Shown in pieces: positions 1 to 8,755 of a DNA stretch of 64,000 nucleotides. A program made the position numbers and the translations under genes. The stretch is from Corynebacterium uterequi. Its GTDB lineage: Bacteria; Actinomycetota; Actinomycetes; Mycobacteriales; Mycobacteriaceae. The DNA lies in contig NZ_CP011546.1 of the NCBI RefSeq assembly GCF_001021065.1, positions 496,001 through 560,000 on the forward strand, read 5' to 3'. Positions within the stretch are counted from its first letter, which is position 1, and every line of letters begins with the position of its first letter. A model generated the notes under the pieces. The model was not told where the DNA came from and did no database searches. It was given only the letters and a program-made list of their open reading frames with translations.

Positions 1-484
1 TCGGCTGTTCGGCGACACGTCGCTGCTCGAGGACCATATCTTCTTCTACGGTCTGCCGGAGGGCGTCGAGACAGTTGTGCGATATGGGGATGCCGAGGAC
101 CAGCGGACGCCGATGGTGGTGAGGCTTGATGCCATCGGCGAACCGGACGATAAGGGTATGCGGTCCGTCGTCCTCACCGTCAACGGACAGATCCGGCCTT
201 TGCAGGTTCGTGACCGTAACGTGGAATCCAACGTGGCCGAGGTGGAGAAAGCGAACCCGGCCGAGGCTGGGCACGTGCCGGCACCGTTCGCCGGCGTGGT
301 GACCGTGTCAGTGAAGGCCGGTGACGCGGTGAAGGCCGGTGAACCGGTAGCGACGATTGAGGCTATGAAGATGGAAGCCTCAATTTCGGCCACTATCGAT
401 GGCACGGTGGATCGTGTCGCGATTTCGGGTGCGACGAAGGTGGAAGGCGGCGATTTGATCGTCGTCGTGAAGCCGGCGGAGTAG
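1..484 (+). CDS. pyc: Pyruvate carboxylase, C-terminal part (5' end outside window)
   Basis: The open frame enters from the left edge (codons in phase from base 2) and stops at TAG 482-484, giving about 160 C-terminal residues of a protein normally about 1140 long. The last 80 residues are a biotinyl/lipoyl domain with EAMKMEA; the biotin-accepting Lys lies 37 residues before the C-terminus. The preceding stretch (EPDDKGM, NGQIRP) matches the C-terminal linker of corynebacterial Pyc as I remember it. The enzyme carboxylates pyruvate to oxaloacetate in the cytosol for anaplerosis. It must be biotinylated by a ligase; birA is 11 kb away in this window. The convergent HNH gene ends 3 bases after this stop. 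Confidence 0.95.
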   Translation, partial: RLFGDTSLLEDHIFFYGLPEGVETVVRYGDAEDQRTPMVVRLDAIGEPDDKGMRSVVLTVNGQIRPLQVRDRNVESNVAEVEKANPAEAGHVPAPFAGVVTVSVKAGDAVKAGEPVATIEAMKMEASISATIDGTVDRVAISGATKVEGGDLIVVVKPAE

Positions 485-487
485 GCG

Positions 488-1591
488 CTAGATCAGGTTC
501 ATGGCGCCGCGCTGGTTGGCCGGGTGTTCGCTGAGCCGTGGTGGACCGCCTCCGGGAGGTAGCCACGACACCCTGCCTCGGTGTCTCAATAGCCGGCCTC
601 GGTGTGGCAGGCCGTTGACCCCGTTGTGGTATCCGCAGGCAGTGCACAGATTGACCGGGTTGGTGCCGCCGCCGTGTTGCCACTCGACGAGGTGGTTGAT
701 CTGGCTGGTGATGGCCGGTTGGTGGCAGTCGGGCCAGGGGCATACCGGGTTTTCGAGCATCGCGAGGTGGCGTTGTTTGAATTCGGCGAAGCGTCGTGTG
801 TGGTAGAGGTTGATCGGCCCGTCGACGGCGGAGAATAGTCCGACGTAGCCGTGTTCTGCGAGAGTGGCGTTGACGTATTCGGCGCCGGTCATGGTGGTGC
901 CGTCGTCGCAGGCGAGGAGGATGTCGCTGGCGTCGGCGCCGGTTGTTCGTGCTTGTTCTAGGGCGATGGCGTCGTCGAGGCCGATAATGAGGTTGCGCAC
1001 GTAGGTGATGTCGCCCAGGTCGTGGTCGCCTTCGAGTAGTTCGAGGAAGGCGCGGCCGAGCTGCTCGGTCGACGGGTGGGGGTCGTCGATCAGCGCGAGG
1101 GTGCTGGCGAGCAGCCGGCGTCCGGTTTCGAGAGGCACGCTGAGGCTCAGCATTGTGCGGCGTCGTTCATGGTCGTGGCGGAAACGGGCGCGAGGCGCGT
1201 CGTCGGTGCCTGGTTCGGCGGCTCGGTTGAGTTCTTCGAGGCGCTGACGGGCGCGGCGCTGGATGGTCGTGTAGTCGCCGTCGATGGCCGCGAGTTCGCG
1301 CCGCAGTGGCCAGCGTCGGCTGGGGTCTTTCACTCGGCGCGCGTAGGAGTTGATCATTACCAGCGTGTCCGCGGAGTGCTCGAGGCGGATGGCGTCGGCG
1401 AGTGTGTCAGCCTGCTGCCGGGTATTGCGCGTGGCGCCGAGCAGGTCGGCGGCGGTGCGGACCCAGGCGCGGGCGTCGGCGAGGGGGATTCCCGTGAGGT
1501 CCGCGAGTTCGCGGGGAACGGCCTCGTGCGCGGCGCGGAGGATGTCCACTCCTCGTCGCTGGAGGGCGTTGATCTCGTCGATGATGCTCAC
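488..1591 (-). CDS. DUF222/HNH endonuclease family protein
   Basis: 367 residues. The N-terminal two thirds is an alpha-helical DUF222-like region. The C-terminal HNH module is clear: CPWPDCHQPA, then NHLVEW with GGGTNPVNLC and CGYHNGVNG, giving the zinc Cys pairs and the HNH metal site. Such proteins occur in many copies in actinobacterial genomes (the REP13E12 type in mycobacteria) and are associated with mobile DNA, but their substrates are unknown. It sits alone, convergent with pyc, between ordinary metabolic genes. No flanking direct repeats or attachment site were seen. Nuclease activity is inferred from the motif only. Confidence 0.88.
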   Translation of the reverse strand: MSIIDEINALQRRGVDILRAAHEAVPRELADLTGIPLADARAWVRTAADLLGATRNTRQQADTLADAIRLEHSADTLVMINSYARRVKDPSRRWPLRRELAAIDGDYTTIQRRARQRLEELNRAAEPGTDDAPRARFRHDHERRRTMLSLSVPLETGRRLLASTLALIDDPHPSTEQLGRAFLELLEGDHDLGDITYVRNLIIGLDDAIALEQARTTGADASDILLACDDGTTMTGAEYVNATLAEHGYVGLFSAVDGPINLYHTRRFAEFKQRHLAMLENPVCPWPDCHQPAITSQINHLVEWQHGGGTNPVNLCTACGYHNGVNGLPHRGRLLRHRGRVSWLPPGGGPPRLSEHPANQRGAMNLI

Positions 1592-1645
1592 GCCGCTTAC
1601 GCTATTCGCGGCCGGGGTGGAAAGCGCGCCGACCGCGGGTCGGGG

Positions 1646-1684
1646 TGTGGATAACCCGCCGGGTCGGCGGGTTGGTGTGGATAA
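1646..1684 (-). promoter_or_regulatory. Two perfect DnaA boxes flanking a hairpin
   Basis: The nonamer TTATCCACA (read on the minus strand) occurs exactly at 1646-1654 and 1676-1684, in the same orientation and 30 bp apart. Between them 1653-1660 and 1666-1673 form an 8-bp inverted repeat (AACCCGCC / GGCGGGTT, 5-nt loop). The second box directly abuts the stop codon of the M20 gene. The hairpin may be the terminator of the M20-MFS operon; whether DnaA binds is inference. Confidence 0.5.
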
Positions 1685-2914
1685 CTAGCCGTTATCCTTG
1701 GCGAGCCACGGGGTCAGGGCGGCGACGGTGGCCCGGGTGCCGAGGTCGAGGGTGGGGTCGAGCTGCGGCACGAATTGGGGGGAGTGGTTGCCGGGTGCGG
1801 TGGCCGGGTCGGGGAATCCGCCGACGATCCAGAAGGTGTAGGGGACGTCGAAGGCGTTGGGCACGTCGGGGAAGTCCTCGGAGCCGGCGAACGGGTCGTA
1901 GGAGCCGGTGGCGTCGTCGCCGAGCAGCTCCTTGAAGGATTCCGTGACGCGGTGGGTGACGTCCGGGTCGTTGACGAGCAGCGGGAAGAGGTCGGAGTAT
2001 TCGAACTGCGGCTCCTGGGCGCGGGCGGCGGTGCACAGGCCGCGGACGATGCGTTCGATGGCGCCGTGGAGCTGCTCTTGGACCTCGGCGGAGTAGCAGC
2101 GGGTGTTGAGGTCGAGGACGACTTCGCTGGGGATGATGTTGGACTTCGCGCCGCCGTGGATCGCGCCGACCGTGACGACGGCCATTTCTTGGGGTTTGAT
2201 TTCCCGCGACACGATGGTTTGCAGGTTCATGATGACGTTCGCGGCGAGCACAATCGGGTCGACGGACTTTTCGGGCATGGAGCCGTGCGATCCGGTACCG
2301 CGCAGCGTGACCTTGATGGTGGACGCCGTGGAGAAGGAGACGCCCGCGTTGGTCGCGACCGTGCCCATGGGCAGGACGCCCATGACGTGTTGGCCGAGCA
2401 TGATGTCCGGGGTGGGCATGGCGTCCGTGATGCCGTGGGCGACGAGGTCTTTGCCACCCTCGGCGGTTTCTTCGGCGGGCTGGAAGACGGCTTCGAAGGT
2501 GCCGGACCACAGCTCGCGGTGGGTTGCCAGGAAGCGGACGGTGCTGATCAGCCAGGTGGTGTGGAAGTCGTGGCCGCACATGTGCGCGACGGGTACTTCC
2601 GTGCCGGTCCGCTCGGAGACCTGGGTGGCGGTGGAGGCGTAGTCGACGCCGCTGTCTTCTTTGACCGGCAGGGCGTCGAAGTCCGCCCGCATGGCGACGG
2701 TGGGGCCGTCACCATTGGTGAGGACGGCGACGACGCCGTGCCCCACACGCTGGCCGGGCACGCCGGCGTCGTCGAGCTCGGCGAGGATGCGCTGCACGGT
2801 GCCTTCTTCCTGCATCGACAGCTCCGGGTTCTGGTGGAACCACTTGTAGAGTTCCTCACGGGCAGTGCGCGTGTCGTCGAGGTAGGCGACGGCGGCGCTG
2901 TAGAGGCTGGTCAT
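1685..2914 (-). CDS. M20 family amidohydrolase
   Basis: 409 residues, a normal length for the M20D aminoacylase/hippurate hydrolase type. Metal-binding motifs are visible: MRADFDALP, HMCGHDFHT, and QPAEETAEGG with the catalytic Glu pair; GTGSHGSMPE belongs to the dimerisation/substrate lid. It should hydrolyse an N-acyl amino acid or related amide in the cytosol; the substrate cannot be read from the sequence. The gene starts 18 bp downstream of the MFS transporter stop, so the two are probably one operon for uptake or export of the same compound class. No signal peptide is present. Confidence 0.9.
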   Translation of the reverse strand: MTSLYSAAVAYLDDTRTAREELYKWFHQNPELSMQEEGTVQRILAELDDAGVPGQRVGHGVVAVLTNGDGPTVAMRADFDALPVKEDSGVDYASTATQVSERTGTEVPVAHMCGHDFHTTWLISTVRFLATHRELWSGTFEAVFQPAEETAEGGKDLVAHGITDAMPTPDIMLGQHVMGVLPMGTVATNAGVSFSTASTIKVTLRGTGSHGSMPEKSVDPIVLAANVIMNLQTIVSREIKPQEMAVVTVGAIHGGAKSNIIPSEVVLDLNTRCYSAEVQEQLHGAIERIVRGLCTAARAQEPQFEYSDLFPLLVNDPDVTHRVTESFKELLGDDATGSYDPFAGSEDFPDVPNAFDVPYTFWIVGGFPDPATAPGNHSPQFVPQLDPTLDLGTRATVAALTPWLAKDNG

Positions 2915-2932
2915 GGGTGTTTCCTTTCGGGT

Positions 2933-4330
2933 TTAGCGGGTTGATGTTTTCTTTCCGAGCATAGTGAGCACGAGGAGGCAGGCTGCGACGAGGAAGGCGA
3001 TATTGACGTAGAGGCCGATGCGGGCGGCGTCGAGGGGGTTGCCGGTGGTGGCGATGGCGGTGTAGACGGAGCCGGAGATGGCGACGCCGATGCCGCCGCC
3101 GAGGGAGGATGCCATTTTGTAGACGCCGGATCCGGCGCCGGTTTGGTCGGCGGGGAGTTCGGAGAGGGCCATGGAGATGGAGGGGGTGGCGTAGAGGGCG
3201 AGGCCGGCGCCGAAGAGTCCGAATCCGATGACGACGAGGACGTAGTAGACGGTGGAGGGCAGGAAGGTGAGGCTCATGAGGACGGTGGCGACGGCGAGGG
3301 CACCGGGGCCGGCGGCCATGGTCATTTTTGCGCCGAGTGTGTGGATGGCGTTGACGGAGATTTTGAGGAAGAGGATGAGGACGATGGGGTAGGCGAGGGT
3401 GAGGTAGCCGGCGGTGGCGGTGCTGAGGTGGTGGCCTTGTTGGAGGGCCCAGAGGGTGAGGGGGATGATGCCGACGGAGAGGTTGACGAGGAAGTTGGAG
3501 ATGGTGGCGGCGGTGAATCCGCGGTTGCGGAAGACGCCGAGTCGCACGAGTGGGTTGGGGGAGCGTCGTTCGACGGTGAAGAAGGCGGCGAGGAGGCCGG
3601 CGGCGGCGACGGCGGCGAGGATGGTGGCGGTGGAGGCCCAGCCCCAGGTGGAGCCTCGGGTGATGAGGAGTTGGAGGGCGAGGAGTCCGATGGCGAGGGT
3701 GATGACGCCGGGGATGTCGAAGCGCTGGTTGGTGGTGGTGTTGGCGCGGGATTCGGGGATGTGCCGGGTGAGGAGGATGGCGGCGAGGGAGAAGGCGGCC
3801 GAGAGGAGGAAGGTGCCGCGCCAGCCGACGGCGGAGTTAGCGAGGACGCCGCCGACGATGGAGGCGAGTCCGGAGCCGCCGAAGGTGCCGAACGCCCAGA
3901 GGGAGGAGGCGCGTTCGCGGTCGTCGCCATCCCAGTAGGCGCCGAGCAGCGCCATGGAGGAGGGCATGATGGCGCCGATGGACATGCCTTGGAGGATGCG
4001 GCCGAGGAGGAAGAGGGGGACGGCGAGGGCTCCGGCGGCGACGGCGAGCAGGAGGCAGCCGATGATGTTGAGGAGGCAGCCGAGGGTGAAGATGCGGACG
4101 CGCCCGAGGTTGTCGGCCAGTCCGCCCCAGGCGACGATGAGCATGCCGGACAGGAGGGAGGATAGGGCGATGGCGGTGGTCATCGTCGGCGCGGACATGC
4201 CTAGTTCTTCGGCGATGCTGGGGCCGGTGTTGAGGAGGGTCTGGGCGAAGAGCCAGAAGGTGAGCAGGCCGAGGATGAAGCCGGTGAGGGCGCGGTTATC
4301 ACCGCGGTAGGTTGTGGTGGGACGCGACAT
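2933..4330 (-). CDS. MFS transporter (DHA2-like)
   Basis: 465 residues, highly hydrophobic, with many membrane segments (probably 12-14). The GGLADNLGRVRIF loop between early helices is the MFS motif A equivalent, and GRILQGMSIGAIMPSS resembles the conserved stretch of drug:H+ antiporters. It acts in the cytoplasmic membrane as a proton-driven exporter or importer. It leads a probable two-gene operon with the M20 amidohydrolase. A TATAAT box ends 7 bases before the ATG, so the transcript may be leaderless (see the regulatory entry). Substrate unknown. Confidence 0.88.
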   Translation of the reverse strand: MSRPTTTYRGDNRALTGFILGLLTFWLFAQTLLNTGPSIAEELGMSAPTMTTAIALSSLLSGMLIVAWGGLADNLGRVRIFTLGCLLNIIGCLLLAVAAGALAVPLFLLGRILQGMSIGAIMPSSMALLGAYWDGDDRERASSLWAFGTFGGSGLASIVGGVLANSAVGWRGTFLLSAAFSLAAILLTRHIPESRANTTTNQRFDIPGVITLAIGLLALQLLITRGSTWGWASTATILAAVAAAGLLAAFFTVERRSPNPLVRLGVFRNRGFTAATISNFLVNLSVGIIPLTLWALQQGHHLSTATAGYLTLAYPIVLILFLKISVNAIHTLGAKMTMAAGPGALAVATVLMSLTFLPSTVYYVLVVIGFGLFGAGLALYATPSISMALSELPADQTGAGSGVYKMASSLGGGIGVAISGSVYTAIATTGNPLDAARIGLYVNIAFLVAACLLVLTMLGKKTSTR

Positions 4331-4337
4331 GCCTTCG

Positions 4338-4361
4338 ATTATATGTCCTCGGTCACATGTA
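4338..4361 (-). promoter_or_regulatory. Promoter and candidate operator of the MFS-amidohydrolase operon
   Basis: On the minus strand a perfect -10 hexamer TATAAT covers 4343-4338, leaving 7 bases to the ATG at 4330. Overlapping it is an imperfect inverted repeat, TATATGT (4340-4346) and ACATGTA (4355-4361), 6 of 7 positions paired with an 8-bp spacer. A repressor site overlapping the -10 would fit an inducible transporter operon. No regulator gene is adjacent. Confidence 0.45.
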
Positions 4362-4385
4362 TCGGGCTGTGTTGCGCTTCCTTAA

Positions 4386-6143
4386 CTAGGCGTTGTCGGC
4401 GATGGTGAGCAGCCGCTGGTTCTTGCTCACTTGGCTTCCGGGGGCGGCGTCGAGGTTGGTGACGGTGCCGGTTTTGTGCGCGACGACGGGGGTTTCCATC
4501 TTCATTGCCTCCAGGACCAGCAGGGTTTCGCCCTCGGTGACGGTGCTGCCTTCGGTGACGTGGCAGGCGACGATGGTCGCTTGCATGGGTGAGGTGACGT
4601 CGTCGCTGTGGGCGACGGCGGTGGCGCGGGGGCGACGCCTACTGGCCGGGCGGGTGGTGGCGAGGCCGAATCCGGCGGGTAGGGCAACCTCGACTCGTCG
4701 GCCGTCGATTTCGGCGACGAAGCGTTCGCGCCACGGGGCGGAATCGGCGGAATCGGCGGTGTCATCGCCGGTGTAGGCGGTGAGGGTGTTGTCCCAGTCG
4801 TCGTCGAGCCAGCGGGTGTGGGTGGCGCCGTTGAGGAAGGCGGGGTCGTCGAGCAAGGCGCGGTGGAAGTCGACGACGGTGGGTAGGCCCTCGATGCGGA
4901 ATTCGGCAAGGGCACGCCGGGCGCGGGCGATGGCCTGCTCGCGGGTGGCGCCGGTGATGATGAGTTTGGCGAGCAGGGAGTCGAAGTTGCCGTCGACGGT
5001 GCTGCCGGGGCGCACACCGGAGTCGACGCGCACGCCGGGGCCGGCGGGCTCGTGGTAGTGGGTGACCTGGCCCGGCGCGGGCAGGAAGCCGAGGGCGGGG
5101 TCTTCGCCGTTGATGCGGAATTCCAGGCTGTGGCCGCGGGTGGCGGGAGTGTCGGGGAGGTCGAGGGTCCGGCCTTCGGCGATGCGGATCTGTTCGGCGA
5201 CGAGGTCGAGGCCGGTGGTTTCCTCGGTGACGGGGTGTTCGACCTGCAGGCGCGTGTTGACCTCCAGGAAGGAGACGAGGCCGTCGGGGGTGACGAGGTA
5301 TTCGACGGTCCCGGCGCCGACGTAGCCGGCGGCGCGGCAGATGTCGCGCGCGGAGGCGTGGATGCGGTCGCGCTGGGCGTCGGTGAGGAAGGGCGCGGGT
5401 GCTTCCTCGACGAGCTTTTGGAAGCGGCGCTGGATGGTGCAGTCGCGGGTGCCGACGACGGCGACGTTGCCGTGGGTGTCGGCGAGGACTTGGGCTTCGA
5501 CGTGGCGGGCGCGGTCGAGGTAGCGTTCGACGAAGCAGTCGCCGCGGCCGAAGGCGGCGGTGGCCTCGCGGACGGCGGAGGCGAAGAGCTCGGGGATCTC
5601 CTCGCGGGAGTGGGCGACCTTCATGCCGCGGCCGCCGCCGCCGTAGGCGGCCTTGATGGCGATGGGCAGGCCGTGGGCGTCGGCGAAGGCGAGGGCGGTG
5701 TCGGCGTCGGTGGACGAGGTGGAGGAGCCAGGTGCCATGGGGGCGTCGACGCTGGCGGCGACGCGGCGGGCGGTGACCTTGTCGCCGAGGGCGGCGATGG
5801 CCTCCGGGGTGGGACCGATCCAGATGAGGCCGGCGTCGGCGACGCGGCGGGCGGCGTCGGCGTTTTCGGAGAGGAATCCGTAGCCGGGGTGGATGGCGTC
5901 GGCGCCGCAGCGCTGGGCGAGGGCGATGATGGCGTCGACGTCGAGGTAGGCGCGCCCCGGCAGGTCGCCGGGCAGGTGGAAGGCTTCGTCGGCGTAGTTG
6001 ACGAAGGGGGCGTCGGCGTCGGAGCCCGCGTAGACGGCGACGGTGTCGATGCCGAGGTCGCGCGCGGTGCGCATGATGCGCAGGGCGATCTCCCCCCGGT
6101 TTGCCACGAGAATTTTAGTGATCGGTGAGACCTGAGTGGTCAC
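4386..6143 (-). CDS. accBC: Acyl-CoA carboxylase alpha subunit (biotin carboxylase + BCCP)
   Basis: 585 residues. Domains in order: biotin carboxylase N-domain ([12 protein letters not shown] at the start), ATP-grasp with the glycine loop YGGGGRGMK and [14 protein letters not shown], the biotin carboxylase C-domain, then a C-terminal biotinyl domain with EAMKMET (biotin Lys about residue 548, 37 from the end, as in Pyc). It carboxylates its own biotin using ATP and bicarbonate and hands the carboxyl group to AccD carboxyltransferases to make malonyl-, methylmalonyl- or long-chain carboxyacyl-CoA for fatty and mycolic acids. The rhodanese, maf, accE and accD genes nearby match the accA3 locus of M. 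tuberculosis (Rv3280-Rv3285). Confidence 0.95.
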   Translation of the reverse strand: MTTQVSPITKILVANRGEIALRIMRTARDLGIDTVAVYAGSDADAPFVNYADEAFHLPGDLPGRAYLDVDAIIALAQRCGADAIHPGYGFLSENADAARRVADAGLIWIGPTPEAIAALGDKVTARRVAASVDAPMAPGSSTSSTDADTALAFADAHGLPIAIKAAYGGGGRGMKVAHSREEIPELFASAVREATAAFGRGDCFVERYLDRARHVEAQVLADTHGNVAVVGTRDCTIQRRFQKLVEEAPAPFLTDAQRDRIHASARDICRAAGYVGAGTVEYLVTPDGLVSFLEVNTRLQVEHPVTEETTGLDLVAEQIRIAEGRTLDLPDTPATRGHSLEFRINGEDPALGFLPAPGQVTHYHEPAGPGVRVDSGVRPGSTVDGNFDSLLAKLIITGATREQAIARARRALAEFRIEGLPTVVDFHRALLDDPAFLNGATHTRWLDDDWDNTLTAYTGDDTADSADSAPWRERFVAEIDGRRVEVALPAGFGLATTRPASRRRPRATAVAHSDDVTSPMQATIVACHVTEGSTVTEGETLLVLEAMKMETPVVAHKTGTVTNLDAAPGSQVSKNQRLLTIADNA

Positions 6144-6184
6144 GAATCAAGACCTTCCAGCCGGGGTTCGCTAACCGTCACAGA

Positions 6185-7063
6185 CTAGCAAAGCTCGCGT
6201 TCGATAGGCGCTTGGACAAGGTTGCCCCATTCGGTCCAGGAGCCGTCGTACACGCGGACGTCGGTAAAGCCGAGGAGGTAGCGCAGGATGAACCAGGTGT
6301 GGGCACTGCGGGCGCCGAGGAAGCAGTAGACAATGACCGGCCGGCGGGTGTCGAGCTGGCTGAAGTACGCGGCGGTGTCGGCGGCGCTGAGGAAGTAGGC
6401 GTTGGGCTGGGTGGCGTGTTCCCAGGGGATGTTGATCGCGCCGGGGATGTGGCCGGGGCGTTGCATTTCGTAGCTGCCCTTGGCGGTGAAGACGGGGGCG
6501 CGGGTGCCGGCGTAGTCGGCGTGGTCGCGGGCGTCGACGATCTGGACGTCGCTGCCGATGGCGCCGCGGACTTCGTGGTAGAAGGCGCGCAGGTCGGCGT
6601 CGGCCCGTTCGACGACGGGGTACTCGGTGGGTGGGTACATGGGTAGGTCGAAGGAGGTGTCGCGTTCCTCCGCCATCCAGGCGTCGCGGCCGCCGTCGAG
6701 GAGGCGGACGTCGGGGTGGCCGAAGAGCTCGAAGACCCACAGGGTATAGGCGGCCCACCAGTTGGCGGTGTCGCCGTAGATGACGACGGTGTCGTCGCGG
6801 GAGATGCCCTTGGCCTTCATGAGCGCGGCGAAGCGTTCGCCGTCGATGAAGTCGCGGGTGACGGGGTCGTTGAGGTCCCGGGCCCAGTCGATGCTCACCG
6901 CCCCGGGGATGTGGCCGATGTTGTAAAGCATGGTGTCTTCGTCGGATTCGACGACCCGCAGGCCGGACGTCCCGAGCCGGGCGGACAGCCACGAGGGGGT
7001 GACGATTTTGTTCGGGTGGGCGTAGTGGGCTTGATCGGAGGCAGGGTCGGTGGAAAGGCTCAC
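6185..7063 (-). CDS. sseA: Thiosulfate/3-mercaptopyruvate sulfurtransferase (two rhodanese domains)
   Basis: 292 residues with two tandem rhodanese domains. The N-terminal one is the inactive type (DTVVIYGDTANWWAAY, no Cys in the loop); the C-terminal one carries the catalytic loop YCFLGARSAHT with Cys247. It transfers sulfane sulfur from thiosulfate or mercaptopyruvate to an acceptor in the cytosol. It lies 41 bp upstream of accBC in the same direction, the same neighbour as sseA (Rv3283) in M. tuberculosis and thtR in C. glutamicum. Donor preference cannot be decided from the sequence. Confidence 0.92.
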   Translation of the reverse strand: MSLSTDPASDQAHYAHPNKIVTPSWLSARLGTSGLRVVESDEDTMLYNIGHIPGAVSIDWARDLNDPVTRDFIDGERFAALMKAKGISRDDTVVIYGDTANWWAAYTLWVFELFGHPDVRLLDGGRDAWMAEERDTSFDLPMYPPTEYPVVERADADLRAFYHEVRGAIGSDVQIVDARDHADYAGTRAPVFTAKGSYEMQRPGHIPGAINIPWEHATQPNAYFLSAADTAAYFSQLDTRRPVIVYCFLGARSAHTWFILRYLLGFTDVRVYDGSWTEWGNLVQAPIERELC

Positions 7064-7259
7064 GTCGGTAATCCTTGATGTGTCGCGGCGGTTATCGTTG
7101 ACTGTACCGGCCGGGGCGCTAATTCATCACGCGAGGGGCTGAATCGTGTTCCGCACCACATCGGGGGTGGAGGTGTTCGACGCGGCGTTGTGGTCGCCTA
7201 ACCTGGGCATTGCTGATGTGATCGCACATGCACCACACCGACCGAAAGGTAGCAGCTCA

Positions 7260-8315
7260 ATGCACAAAGCAATTGTTGTCTTCGAAGTAGAGGGCGGGTC
7301 TGACAAGGGGCCCGACGGCCACCGCAAGGACACCATGCCGATTGTCAACGCCATTATCGACGCCGGCTGGCATTCTGAGGTCGTCTACTACCATCCGGAC
7401 AACGCCGCGGAGATCTTCGATCGGGTCTCCACCGAGTTCGACGCGTATATTTCCCGCGTCAACCCCGGCACCATCCCCGGCGGCGAGAAGGGCTACTTCG
7501 AGCTGCTGACCAAGCTCGCCGACGCCGGCCTGGTGGGCATGTCCACCCCGGCGGACATGATGGCCTACGGCGCCAAGGACGCCCTGGTCAAGCTCAACCA
7601 GACCCCGTTGGTCCCGGAGGACACCGCCGCCTACTACGAGGTGGAGCAGTTCCACGAGACGTTCCCGACGTCGCTGTCCTACGGCGAGCGGGTGCTCAAG
7701 CAGAATCGTGGTTCCACCGGCGAGGGCATCTGGCGGGTGCGGCTGGCCGACGCCGAGCTGGCCGAGACCGTCACCCCGGGCACCGCCCTGCCGCTCGACA
7801 CCGCGCTGAAGTGCACCGAGGCCGTGGATAACAAGACCCACGACTACACCCTCGGCGAGTTCATGGACTTCTGCGACCAGTACATTATCGGCGACAACGG
7901 CATGCTCGTCGACATGCGTTTCATGCCGCGCATCGTCGAGGGCGAGATCCGCATCCTCCTCGTCGGCCCGGACCCGGTGTTCATCGTGCACAAGAAGCCG
8001 GCCGAGGGTGGGGATTCCTTCTCCGCCACCTTGTTCTCCGGGGCGAAGTACACCTACAACAAGCCGGAGGAGTGGCCGGAGCTGCTCGACATGTTCGAAA
8101 AGGCGCGCCCGGTCATCGCCGAGAACCTCGGCGAGCAGGGCGACGTGCCGCTGATCTGGACCGCCGACTTCATGCTCGACGACGCCGAGGACGGCTCCGA
8201 CACCTACGTGCTCGGCGAGATCAACTGCTCCTGCGTGGGCTTCACCTCCGAATTGGACATGGGCATCCAGCAGAAGGTGGCGGCGGAGGCGATCCGCCGC
8301 GTCGAGGCGCGCTAG
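7260..8315 (+). CDS. Cj0069 family protein (ATP-grasp-like, function unknown)
   Basis: 351 residues from ATG 7260. I chose this start because a GAAAGG ribosome site lies about 12 bases upstream and MHKAIVVFEVEGG resembles a true N-terminus; an in-frame upstream start at 7146 would add 38 residues with no family-like character. The protein is full length for the Cj0069 family. EINCSCVGF near the C-terminus and the long acidic strands recall ATP-grasp ligases (EIN metal motif), but the substrate is unknown. A weak promoter, TTGACT (7098-7103) with TAATTC 16 bp downstream, lies in the 195-bp divergent region shared with sseA. Confidence 0.8.
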   Translation: MHKAIVVFEVEGGSDKGPDGHRKDTMPIVNAIIDAGWHSEVVYYHPDNAAEIFDRVSTEFDAYISRVNPGTIPGGEKGYFELLTKLADAGLVGMSTPADMMAYGAKDALVKLNQTPLVPEDTAAYYEVEQFHETFPTSLSYGERVLKQNRGSTGEGIWRVRLADAELAETVTPGTALPLDTALKCTEAVDNKTHDYTLGEFMDFCDQYIIGDNGMLVDMRFMPRIVEGEIRILLVGPDPVFIVHKKPAEGGDSFSATLFSGAKYTYNKPEEWPELLDMFEKARPVIAENLGEQGDVPLIWTADFMLDDAEDGSDTYVLGEINCSCVGFTSELDMGIQQKVAAEAIRRVEAR

Positions 8316-8327
8316 GTACAGCGCTCG

Positions 8328-8744
8328 CTACAGCAGGGCGTCGACCGCCGCCGGGTCGGCGTCGACGAGCATGTCGCGGCAGCGGTCGTACTCCGCGGTG
8401 TCGCCGATCGCCTGCGATGCCTGGGCCAGCGCGGCGATGGCGCGCAGCACACCCTGGTTCGGCTCGTGGCTGGCGGGCACCGGGCCGAAGCCCTTCCACC
8501 CGTTGGCGCGCAGGCGATCCAGCGACCGGTGGTACGCGGTGCGGGCGAAGGCGTAGGCGACGATCCGATCCTCGGCGCTGTTGGCTCCGGCGAGCCGGGC
8601 CTCGGCGTGCGTCGCCCATGCCAGCGGCGACGCCGGGTACTCGGCGAGGGTCTCGGGGAGGGTCAGGTCGGCGCCGGCGGCCGCGGCCGGGTCGGCGGGC
8701 AGGAGGATCGGTTCGGGGGCGAGGAGATTACGTGAGGGGGCCAT
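8328..8744 (-). CDS. DUF3151 family protein
   Basis: 138 residues from ATG 8744; the longer frame upstream is antisense to maf and is not needed. The sequence NLLAPEPILLPAD at the start and GWKGFGPVPASHEPNQG in the middle are typical of the small actinobacterial DUF3151 family, which is helical and cytosolic with no known function. It lies 11 bp downstream of maf in the same direction, so it is probably the last gene of the accD-accE-maf run, and it is convergent with the Cj0069 gene. Confidence 0.85.
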   Translation of the reverse strand: MAPSRNLLAPEPILLPADPAAAAGADLTLPETLAEYPASPLAWATHAEARLAGANSAEDRIVAYAFARTAYHRSLDRLRANGWKGFGPVPASHEPNQGVLRAIAALAQASQAIGDTAEYDRCRDMLVDADPAAVDALL

Positions 8745-8755
8745 ACGCGCCCACT

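Noticed and set aside
1775..2944. 389-codon plus-strand frame opposite the M20 amidohydrolase
   Set aside because: Mirror frame; the opposite strand carries the complete metal-site motifs of an M20 enzyme.
3143..4165. 340-codon plus-strand frame rich in Gly, Asp and Glu opposite the MFS gene
   Set aside because: Extreme composition follows from the codon use of the membrane protein on the other strand.
7146..7259. N-terminal extension of the Cj0069 gene
   Set aside because: The 38 extra residues lack family similarity and the ATG at 7260 has a ribosome site.
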